Below, one piece after another: positions 1 to 6,915 of a stretch of 64,000 bases of DNA. The notes under the pieces were generated by a model. That model did not search any database. It was given only the letters and a program-made list of their open reading frames with translations, and was not told the DNA's origin. The stretch spans positions 186,001 through 250,000 of the forward strand of contig NZ_FZLO01000003.1 of the NCBI RefSeq assembly GCF_900197595.1, written 5' to 3'. How positions within the stretch are numbered: the first letter of the stretch is position 1; every line of letters begins with the position of its first letter. A program made the position numbers and the translations under genes. The stretch comes from Scatolibacter rhodanostii (GTDB lineage: Bacteria > Bacillota > Clostridia > Oscillospirales > Acutalibacteraceae).

Positions 1-380
1 GGCTCTATTTTAGTATTATTTTGTCGAAAAACAGTGAAAGTAATGACAATTTTACAATCCATTCTTCCTATTTTTCAAAACTTTAAAGTTAATATTTATA
101 CATTAAATATTCAATATTAGTTTTAGTTTTATCTAAAAAACTCTTTAATTTTCTGCAAAAAAAGCTGTCAAGCGGGCAATTTGAAAGCAACTTTTTGCTC
201 TATTTTTAACTTTTATTCAATTTAGGCTTTCATTTTGCCGAAAACAATTGAATAAATACAGTAAGAAAATATTTTTAGTATTAGATAGATGGATTAAATT
301 CTTCTGCATAAATTGTTGCAGACTACAGAATTCTTCATTCATTTTTCTCGCTCACTAGAAAAGAGGTGTGTTCCTACATT
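1..380. other. AT-rich non-coding region before the flagellar locus
   Basis: No convincing coding sequence is visible on either strand. The stretch is very AT-rich and probably carries the promoter of flgM and the genes after it. A weak flagellar sigma-28-like match (TCAA at 217-220, 16 bases, then GCCGAAAA at 237-244) is present but imperfect. A possible stem lies at about 298-337, where TCTGC pairs with GCAGA and an outer ATTCT pairs with AGAAT. Neither element is strong enough to call separately. Confidence 0.5.
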
Positions 381-719
381 ATGGAAATCAAAGGTATCTA
401 TGAAACCTATCATCTTCATTCTACCCCTATCCGCACTCACGCTCCCCAAAAGGCAGAAGAGAGTATGTCTGTGAAAAAAAACACGGACAACGTTGACATA
501 GTAAATATCAGTCCTCAAGGATCTTTTCAGTCTAAAATTGAAGCAGCTATGGAGAAATATTCAGTCGCTGCCAAGACACGAGCTGAAGTCTCGGCTGAGA
601 GAATTGCAGATTTAAAGATAAAATATCAAGGCGATTCATGTCCCGTATCCGGAGCTGATGTTGCCGCTGCTATTCTGCAAAAGATCTGTGGAAATTCTAT
701 CGGGGAGGAAAAAATTTAA
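381..719 (+). CDS. flgM: Anti-sigma-28 factor FlgM
   Basis: FlgM binds and inhibits the flagellar sigma factor (SigD/FliA) until it is exported through the finished hook, so late flagellar genes wait for assembly. The 112-residue product ends in the family pattern: a helix with 'VSAERIADLKIKYQG', a short turn, then 'GADVAAAIL'. The N-terminal half is polar and likely disordered, as usual. A GTG lies in frame at 366, but the AGAGGTG ribosome site overlaps it and is well placed for the ATG at 381, which I prefer. It directly abuts flgN and heads the hook-junction gene set, as in Bacillus. The call rests on C-terminal similarity plus this context. Confidence 0.85.
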   Translation: MEIKGIYETYHLHSTPIRTHAPQKAEESMSVKKNTDNVDIVNISPQGSFQSKIEAAMEKYSVAAKTRAEVSAERIADLKIKYQGDSCPVSGADVAAAILQKICGNSIGEEKI

Positions 720-1190
720 ATGAATGATTCCATGTCTGCTTTTTATGACATTACACAAAAAGCGCTGATTCAAATTCAATCGATGCTTGCTTCAGAGCAA
801 GAAAAGCGTTCTGCACTACTAAACCACAATACTGAAAAAATAGAATCATTGCTTCAAGAACAACAAGCTATGATGATGAAATTAGAAGGGCTGGAAAAAA
901 AACGTTTGGCTTCGCAGGCCGATGCCGGTTTTTTGAGCCTTACCAGCACGCAGATTCTCGAAAAGATGGATAAAGAAGAAAGAAAGCTTTTTGCTCCCCT
1001 CTTTACTGAAATGCGGCATGCCGCCACGCAGCTGCAAGAACTCAATTTTATCTCTTTAGACCTTGCCCATGCTGAGCTTAGATTTATGGAAAGGCTTTCT
1101 GCTTCTGAAGAAAACCACGCTCTTTATCAATCTGACGGAAAAAAAAGAACCGCTTCTCATGTAGGAGCTTCATTTGAAGAAAAAATTTAA
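720..1190 (+). CDS. flgN: Flagellar export chaperone FlgN
   Basis: FlgN is a cytoplasmic helical chaperone that keeps the hook-junction proteins FlgK and FlgL unfolded and delivers them to the export gate. The 156-residue product is almost wholly helical and rich in Glu, Lys, Gln and Leu, with the early 'LLNHNTEKIESLLQEQQ' pattern typical of FlgN-type chaperones. Its ATG begins on the base after the flgM stop codon, so translation is probably coupled; the ribosome site GGGGAGG lies in the flgM end. Its client gene flgK follows after 14 bases. Sequence conservation in this family is weak, so the assignment leans on position and length. Confidence 0.8.
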   Translation: MNDSMSAFYDITQKALIQIQSMLASEQEKRSALLNHNTEKIESLLQEQQAMMMKLEGLEKKRLASQADAGFLSLTSTQILEKMDKEERKLFAPLFTEMRHAATQLQELNFISLDLAHAELRFMERLSASEENHALYQSDGKKRTASHVGASFEEKI

Positions 1191-1204
1191 AGGAGGAACT
1201 CATT

Positions 1205-2752
1205 TTGCGTCCTACATTTATGGGTTTTGAAACCGCCAAAAGTTCTATCTTCGCCAATCAAAAATCTCTTGATATCATGGGAAACAACTTGGCAAATGCC
1301 GACACAAATGGATATACGCGTCAACGAGTTGAGCGTGCTTCTGTTTCGCCTTCTTCTTATACCACTAGAGTTGCCAGCAGCCGAATTGCTCTTGCCGGAC
1401 AGGGTGTAAGTACCGTGGGCGTTTCACAACTGCGTGACAACTTTTTAGATAAACGGTTTCGGGATGAATATTCAAACTCCAGTTACCATGGACAGGCTGC
1501 CTCCATTTTAAGCGAAATTCAAAGTGCACTGGGTGACGGTCACGATATCACAAGTGAATCAGGCTTATATTCCGCTGTTCAGCAGCTGTATACCAGTCTT
1601 AATGATTTTGTGCAAGACCCTACTATGGATACGGAAGCCAATATTGTCATGTCAGCGTTTAAGAATATTACGCAGGTTCTGCAGCAGCTTGACAGTAATC
1701 TGGTCAACGTTGCCAATCAGCAAATTAACGACTTAGGTGTCAGTGTAAGTCGTGTCAATGAAATCGCAGTTCAAATTGCCAATTTAAATAAAAGTATTGG
1801 TGAGGATGCGACCGTTCTGACCAGCGATAACGAGTCTTTTAGAGCAAACGAGCTTTTAGACCAGCGTAATTTACTGCTAGATGAGCTAGCTAGTTACGGT
1901 GGTATTAATGTCACACAGCTGGCTAACGGAAAAGTGAACGTCGAATTTGGCGGCCACATGATGATTGAAGAAAACCGCTATAATACACTGCACCTCAGCA
2001 CAAACTCAGATAACACCGCCTCTGTCCGCTGGCAATCTACCGGAGAAGCTTTTTCATCTGCAAGCGGCTCATTGACAGCAAGTCTGCACTATATTAACGG
2101 TCGTGGCAATAACATGCAGAACAAAACAGAGACACCCTACCAAGGAATTCCTTATTATCGTGACCAACTTAATACCTTTGCAAAATCGTTGGCTGAAGTA
2201 GCGAATAACACTGTTCCTGTTTATGATAAAACAACGGGCAAACCACAGGTTGATGCAGACGGTAATATTGTTTACAAAACCCTTTTGGGCAATAAAAATG
2301 ATGATTCAGCGAACCCAAATGTAGCCCTTACTGCCGGCAATATTTCTGTCAGTAAAGAATGGACGCAAAACGGTGCCGGCTATTTTATCTATAACCGAGA
2401 TGAAGAAGTAGAGGACTATGCCCAACAAATTGCAAATCTTCTTACAGAATCTTCTTATACCTTCACTTCTTACGGCGAAAAATTCACGGGAAGTTTTGTG
2501 GATTTTGAAATCACTATGTTAGGAAAGCTTGCTTCTGATTTAAGCTTTCAAAACGGACGCCAAGAAGCTACTGCAACAGTCGCCAATGACTTTTTGGATC
2601 GCCGAGATGAAATTTCAGGTGTTTCACGAGATGAAGAAACCGCTGATATGATGAAATTCCAAAAAGCTTACGAAGCTGCCGCGCGTTTTATGACAACATT
2701 AGATGACCTGCTTGAGATTGTTATCAATCGAATGGGTCGTACCGGTTTATAA
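1205..2752 (+). CDS. flgK: Hook-filament junction protein FlgK (HAP1)
   Basis: FlgK forms the first junction ring between hook and filament. The 515-residue product has the N-terminal rod/hook signature at about residues 27-42 (GNNLANADTNGYTRQR) and the matching C-terminal coiled region ending in the 'FQKAYEAAARFMTTLDDLL' type helix. The middle is a variable domain. Translation most likely begins at TTG 1205: AAGGAGGA lies 8 bases upstream, whereas the first ATG at 1220 is over 20 bases from it. Length is normal for the family. It is followed by flgL, its junction partner, in the same operon. Confidence 0.95.
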   Translation: MRPTFMGFETAKSSIFANQKSLDIMGNNLANADTNGYTRQRVERASVSPSSYTTRVASSRIALAGQGVSTVGVSQLRDNFLDKRFRDEYSNSSYHGQAASILSEIQSALGDGHDITSESGLYSAVQQLYTSLNDFVQDPTMDTEANIVMSAFKNITQVLQQLDSNLVNVANQQINDLGVSVSRVNEIAVQIANLNKSIGEDATVLTSDNESFRANELLDQRNLLLDELASYGGINVTQLANGKVNVEFGGHMMIEENRYNTLHLSTNSDNTASVRWQSTGEAFSSASGSLTASLHYINGRGNNMQNKTETPYQGIPYYRDQLNTFAKSLAEVANNTVPVYDKTTGKPQVDADGNIVYKTLLGNKNDDSANPNVALTAGNISVSKEWTQNGAGYFIYNRDEEVEDYAQQIANLLTESSYTFTSYGEKFTGSFVDFEITMLGKLASDLSFQNGRQEATATVANDFLDRRDEISGVSRDEETADMMKFQKAYEAAARFMTTLDDLLEIVINRMGRTGL

Positions 2753-2781
2753 TCTGCTCATAGGGAAAGGGGTATATTCAA

Positions 2782-3807
2782 ATGAGAGTATCCGACAGAA
2801 GTACCGCACGTAACTATCTTAAATATCTAAATCAAGCACAAGCAGCTTATGCTAAAACCAACGAACAAATAGCCTCTAAAAATCGCTTTACCAGTTTGTC
2901 AGAAGACGTTTCTTCCGGCACAAGAGTACTGCGAGCAAGAACAGATTTATATAAAGCGGAAAAACAACTAAGCAATGTGAAATCCGTTAACGACGAACTC
3001 TCCATGGCAGAAGAAACCATGACCACAATTCAAGAACTCATGGTCAATATCAGCACGTTAAGTGTAAGTGCCATGAGTGAGGAAAAAGGTGATGCTGCCC
3101 GCAAATCTATTGCCAATGAAATCAAATCACTGAAAGACCAGATTTTAAGCCTTTCAAATACTAAATTTGGTCAACGCTATCTCTTTGGCGGTTCTAATTC
3201 CGGTATGTCCGTTCCTTTTGAGACCAATTCAGACGGAAAACTTCTTTATAATGGAATTGCTGTAGATTCTATTTCAAAAGATGACAACGGCTATTTTTAC
3301 ATGGATAGCAACAATGTCAGACAGACCATTCCTGCCAACGAAGATGTTTATCTTGATATCGGTTTAGGAATGCGCATGAAAGGCAGTCAGGTTGATGATG
3401 ACACCGGCTTCTTGGTCTCCTACTCTGGCCTTGACATTATGGGATTTGGTACAGATGCTGAAACAGGACTTCCCAATAACATTTACAATCTACTGAATGA
3501 ACTTGAAAACAACGTAAGAACCAATAACCAAGATGCACTAGGAAATTGCAACACACAACTCACCGCACTGACAGATAAATTCCGCTCGCATTTGACAGAC
3601 ATCGGCTCTAAAACAAACTTTTTAGATACGATGCAGACTCGATTGCAAAATAGTGCCGATAATCTTGAAACCCGCATTTTTGGGCTCATGGGAACAGATT
3701 ATAAAGAAGCTTCTACTGCGCTTACCATGAACGATTATGTTCTGAAAGCAGTTCTTCAAATGGGGTCACGCATTTTGCCAACCTCATTAATGGATTTTCT
3801 CAATTAA
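2782..3807 (+). CDS. flgL: Hook-filament junction protein FlgL (HAP3)
   Basis: FlgL makes the second junction ring, on which the filament is built. The 341-residue product starts with the flagellin-like N-terminal helix (MRVSDRSTARNYLKYLNQ), contains 'FGQRYLFGGSNSG' near residue 130, typical of FlgL, and ends with a flagellin-type C-terminal helix. AAAGGGG lies upstream of the ATG. It follows flgK by 29 bases and shares its operon. An inverted repeat (ATTTTATCT with AGATAAAAT, about 3814-3850) lies just after the stop but has no U-run, so I do not call it a terminator. Confidence 0.93.
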   Translation: MRVSDRSTARNYLKYLNQAQAAYAKTNEQIASKNRFTSLSEDVSSGTRVLRARTDLYKAEKQLSNVKSVNDELSMAEETMTTIQELMVNISTLSVSAMSEEKGDAARKSIANEIKSLKDQILSLSNTKFGQRYLFGGSNSGMSVPFETNSDGKLLYNGIAVDSISKDDNGYFYMDSNNVRQTIPANEDVYLDIGLGMRMKGSQVDDDTGFLVSYSGLDIMGFGTDAETGLPNNIYNLLNELENNVRTNNQDALGNCNTQLTALTDKFRSHLTDIGSKTNFLDTMQTRLQNSADNLETRIFGLMGTDYKEASTALTMNDYVLKAVLQMGSRILPTSLMDFLN

Positions 3808-3955
3808 TTTGATGATTTTATCTTGAAAATAAGTCTGGTTTTGAGATAAAATGATAGCTGACAAACAGAATTTTTGAGCATTTTTGTATTCTAACTTATC
3901 CTATTATCCATATTTACCAACAGCGCCTAGTGTTTAATTGAAGGAAGGTGTAGCC

Positions 3956-4558
3956 ATGCAGTTATTAAAAATCACAACTAACCCCATGAAGTATGAGTTG
4001 GAGATTACGCCGGCAAAACTTGAATATCAGCAAAACTTTATCCCTCGTGCTGATGTAGAAACCACTGCGTCTCAACTCAAGATTAGAACTGAACCGGGTG
4101 AATTGCGTTTAGACAGCTATGAAGCTCGAAAATCTTTGGGCATTGTTACTGTCGGTGATCAAATTCGCTCTGCAGCAGAACGCTCACAACAAATCTTTGC
4201 CCAAAATATTCGGTCTACTATTAAAGCAGGTCAACAAATGGCGAATATCGAAGATGGTGTGACAATTTCTCAAATTATCCGACAAAAAATGTTGGAGCAG
4301 CCACAAACTTATACCGCTTTTTTACCCAGCGCAGGTGTTGATATCACTTGGAAACCCAATGAAATGGAAATGAATTATACCCCCGGTGAGACCAACTATA
4401 ACTGGGAGATTAAATCTCCTGAATTTCAATACATTCCTGGCAGTGTCAAAATGCGCATTACGGAATACGCCAGTGTCGATGTAGAATATTTAGGATCGCC
4501 GATGTATGTGCCCCCCAGTGCCGATCCCACCCTTCTTGGTGAGTCAGAGGTTGTTTAA
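3956..4558 (+). CDS. YviE-like flagellar locus protein (DUF6470)
   Basis: A 200-residue protein of the YviE/DUF6470 type, which in Bacillus lies between flgL and fliW exactly as here. Its biochemical role is not established. No signal peptide or membrane segment is seen; the sequence is polar, beginning MQLLKITTNPMKYEL and ending with beta-rich stretches such as 'DITWKPNEMEMNYTPGE'. An in-frame TTG at 3938 exists, but GAAGGAAGG lies directly before the ATG at 3956, so that start is preferred. Family assignment is from recalled similarity and synteny. Confidence 0.75.
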   Translation: MQLLKITTNPMKYELEITPAKLEYQQNFIPRADVETTASQLKIRTEPGELRLDSYEARKSLGIVTVGDQIRSAAERSQQIFAQNIRSTIKAGQQMANIEDGVTISQIIRQKMLEQPQTYTAFLPSAGVDITWKPNEMEMNYTPGETNYNWEIKSPEFQYIPGSVKMRITEYASVDVEYLGSPMYVPPSADPTLLGESEVV

Positions 4559-4584
4559 TCAGCCTCTGATTCTTTGCAAGAATA

Positions 4585-4656
4585 TCTGCATAAGCTTTAT
4601 CAAAATGTAAAGTAAAATTGATTTATCTTTATTTGTTTTGGTAAGCCTTATGCAGA
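4585..4656 (+). repeat. Inverted repeat upstream of fliW
   Basis: TCTGCATAAG at 4585-4594 pairs perfectly with CTTATGCAGA at 4647-4656, and the adjoining CTT/AAG extends the stem past a one-base bulge. The roughly 50-base loop is AT-rich. It lies about 100 bases before the fliW start and has no U-run, so it could be a leader structure or a protein-binding dyad rather than a terminator. Confidence 0.5.
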
Positions 4657-4751
4657 CAGTTTTTTCGATGTCTTGCAAAAATTGACGACTTATTTAGAAT
4701 TTTATCCTTACTAGAAGAATTACATCTTTACTTGTAATTAGGAGAGCAGAT

Positions 4752-5180
4752 ATGACTTGTAAAACACGAGATTTTGGTGAGATTGAAATCTCTCAAAATG
4801 AAATCATCCATTTTGTACAACCTTTATTTGGTTTTGAAGAATACCAAAAATTTACCTTGATTTTTGATCCGGAAATCGGTCGTCATATTGTTTGGTTGCA
4901 ATCGATAGATGACCCCAATATCTGTTTCATTCTATATGATCCAACTCCCCTAGCTTCTTTCTATACGCCGAAGTTGCCGGAACAAATTGACTCTTTGTTA
5001 GGAGAAGGAGAACTTGTCTGTTGGACAGTTGCCGTTGTGTCCAACAACCTAGACCAAATGCACGTCAATCTCAAAAGTCCCATTATCATTAACGTGCAAA
5101 AAAATCTTGGTGCACAAATTATTCTTGACCAAGATTATCCACTGCGCTTTCTTCTGACAAAGGAGGCCGAACTATGCTAA
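4752..5180 (+). CDS. fliW: Flagellar assembly factor FliW
   Basis: FliW binds either flagellin or CsrA. When flagellin accumulates it captures FliW and frees CsrA to repress flagellin translation; when flagellin is exported, FliW sequesters CsrA. The 142-residue product has family hallmarks: TRDFGEIE near the start, 'GFEEYQKFTLI' around residue 30 and 'INVQKNLGAQIIL' near the end. TTAGGAGAG lies upstream of the ATG. Its last 7 bases overlap csrA, which favours coupled, balanced production of the two partners. Confidence 0.95.
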   Translation: MTCKTRDFGEIEISQNEIIHFVQPLFGFEEYQKFTLIFDPEIGRHIVWLQSIDDPNICFILYDPTPLASFYTPKLPEQIDSLLGEGELVCWTVAVVSNNLDQMHVNLKSPIIINVQKNLGAQIILDQDYPLRFLLTKEAELC

Positions 5181-5416
5181 TTATTACAAGAAAAGAAGGC
5201 GACTCGGTTGTCATTGATTTGGGCGAAGAAATCATTGAAATCACTGTTACTGAAGTCGGTAAACAAGTACGTTTAGGCATTACCGCCCCTGAAAAATGTA
5301 AAATTTGGCGAAAAGAGCTCTATCTAACAATTGAAGAAAATAAGCAGGCCATTGCTGATACACAACCGCAAAATTTGCGGAAGCTGTTGCATCACCTAAG
5401 CCCGCCTTCAGAATAA
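5174..5416 (+). CDS. csrA: Carbon storage / translational regulator CsrA
   Basis: CsrA is a small dimeric RNA-binding protein that recognises GGA motifs and blocks ribosome access, with flagellin mRNA as its main target in this branch of bacteria. The 80-residue product starts with the canonical MLIITRKEGDSVVI and contains the 'EVGKQVRLGITAPEKCKIWRKELY' region with the conserved RNA-contacting Arg. It overlaps fliW by 7 bases. Its last 9 bases overlap the end of the convergent gene on the minus strand. A fitting target hairpin lies ahead of the flagellin gene at 12362-12382. Confidence 0.97.
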   Translation: MLIITRKEGDSVVIDLGEEIIEITVTEVGKQVRLGITAPEKCKIWRKELYLTIEENKQAIADTQPQNLRKLLHHLSPPSE

Positions 5417-6139
5417 TTTATTATTTTGTATATTGTATTCCCATAAAAAAGAGGAGATTTCTTTGCTGCTCTTCTTCGGTAAGTTGATAAACTGACAGGC
5501 ATATGACGCATATTGCCCAAAATAAAACGGTTTAGACACCTCTATTTCCGTCTCCAGTGAAAGTGGTGCCTCTATTTTAATGAGAAAATGTTCACCAGTT
5601 TTTACTTCTGTTGTAGTGGTGCTCATAATATCCCAAAAATCTTTATCCTCTTGTGTCTGTGAAAACAAATCTAGATTTTCTGCAGCTTCAAATCTGAAAA
5701 TCAGTCTGTCTTCTGATAATGCTGTGATTTTTACAGCATGACTTTTTATGCTCTCCGGTTCAATTTCCGGTTGTTTTCTAAATCGTATTTTCTTCTTTCC
5801 TTCTTCTATAGGAGCCATAGAAGTTAAAACTGCATTTATGTCCATGTTTTCGTTATAAAAGCGCTCTGACCCTGGCAGAAGTTCATCTTTAACCGAAACA
5901 ATGCGCATTAGTTTTTTATCTGACAAGTAGACTTTGCCTGTGAAACGGTGGATTTCTTCTCCCTGATGCAGACGCACAATTTCCATTGGTGTGCCAATTG
6001 GATAAAGCGGAACGAAATCGCTCTCGAATGTTACAAATTGCCGTGCTACTGAAATGCTAGCTTCACCGCTTGCCAAATTTTCTCCGTACTCTGAACGCAG
6101 GATGGCGTCAAATGAGTGCCAGTTGGTCTTAATTATCAT
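5408..6139 (-). CDS. Degenerate PilZ-like / YcgR-like protein
   Basis: A 243-residue soluble protein inverted inside the flagellar locus. The layout resembles YcgR-type c-di-GMP effectors: an N-terminal beta-rich part (about residues 1-100, with 'GTPMEIVRLHQGEEIHRFTGKVY') followed by a PilZ-like half, whose end 'YACQFINLPKKSSKEISSFLWEYN' matches the last strand and helix of PilZ domains. The usual c-di-GMP-binding RxxxR and D/NxSxxG motifs are not clear; the matching segments read 'KKIRFRKQ' and 'ITALSEDRLIF'. It may therefore not bind c-di-GMP. GGGAGG stands upstream of the ATG. Its 3' end overlaps csrA by 9 bases. The assignment is tentative. Confidence 0.5.
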   Translation of the reverse strand: MIIKTNWHSFDAILRSEYGENLASGEASISVARQFVTFESDFVPLYPIGTPMEIVRLHQGEEIHRFTGKVYLSDKKLMRIVSVKDELLPGSERFYNENMDINAVLTSMAPIEEGKKKIRFRKQPEIEPESIKSHAVKITALSEDRLIFRFEAAENLDLFSQTQEDKDFWDIMSTTTTEVKTGEHFLIKIEAPLSLETEIEVSKPFYFGQYASYACQFINLPKKSSKEISSFLWEYNIQNNKLF

Positions 6140-6276
6140 AATTTAACAGCCTCCCTTTTCAATTTGTTATTGTACAACATAAACTGATGAATTTCAACAA
6201 AATTCCGCTAATTGTATTCTAAAAACGAAAAAACCAATCTCTGACAAAATTTAAACCCATGTTTTTATGTTTTGTC

Positions 6277-6302
6277 TAATTTATATTGCCATATAGCCGG
6301 TC
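6277..6302 (+). promoter_or_regulatory. Possible sigma-28 promoter before the fliD cluster
   Basis: TAAT at 6277-6280, a 15-base spacer and GCCGGTC at 6296-6302 resemble the flagellar sigma-28 pattern (TAAA, 15 bases, GCCGATAA). The match is partial, but it lies 62 bases before the fliT-like gene, in the only gap from which the fliD cluster could be started. Confidence 0.3.
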
Positions 6303-6363
6303 TAGCGTTTGTTCGTTTTAACACGCACAAGGCTACGATCAATTTTTTAAAGGATGTGCAAGC

Positions 6364-6837
6364 ATGTCAATTTATTTAGAAGTTCTGGCTTTGCTTACAG
6401 AGAAAAAAAAGCTTTTCTCTGACTTTGAGAGTATAACAGAAACAATGCTTTTTTTACAAGTAGATGATCTCGCGTTAAGCATTGAAAAGCGGGAGAACCT
6501 TCTACAAGAAATACAGGGTATTGATACTAAACTCCATGAACTCTGCCTGCATAATCAAGAAATCAACGAGGCTTTACATCATGAGGGAAATGCAAATCAG
6601 TTATCTCCGGACGCAGCAAAAATCTATGATATGGCTTTGAATATCAAAGCCATTGTCAACCGTGTTCTTAAGAATGAGGAGCCCATTCGAACACATCTTG
6701 ATGAAGAAAAGCAGCGCTTATTTGATGCTATGGAGAACCTAAATAAAAGCGGTGAATCAGTTGCGGGACAGTATCACCAATCTGTGATGACGGGACTCGG
6801 AGGTTCGGTTGCACCCACGGCAAATAAATTCATCTGA
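6364..6837 (+). CDS. FliT-like flagellar protein upstream of fliD
   Basis: A 157-residue, largely helical protein with no signal peptide or membrane segment. It contains 'FLQVDDLALSIEKRENLLQEIQGID', the pattern of FlgN/FliT-type chaperones, in which an N-terminal helix carries 'll..rE.lL..i..ld'. FliT-like chaperones bind the cap protein FliD, and fliD is the next gene, so a role as FliD chaperone is inferred. AAAGGATG lies 7 bases before the ATG. The last 25 residues are Gly/Ser-rich and probably flexible. Sequence conservation is too low to be sure between FliT and a FlgN paralogue. Confidence 0.55.
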   Translation: MSIYLEVLALLTEKKKLFSDFESITETMLFLQVDDLALSIEKRENLLQEIQGIDTKLHELCLHNQEINEALHHEGNANQLSPDAAKIYDMALNIKAIVNRVLKNEEPIRTHLDEEKQRLFDAMENLNKSGESVAGQYHQSVMTGLGGSVAPTANKFI

Positions 6838-6915
6838 ATTTATTCTTTCAAATTCGTCAAAACATGACATAAATATACTATAAGAACCGCATAGCGGGCA
6901 GGAGGTATCCAGATT

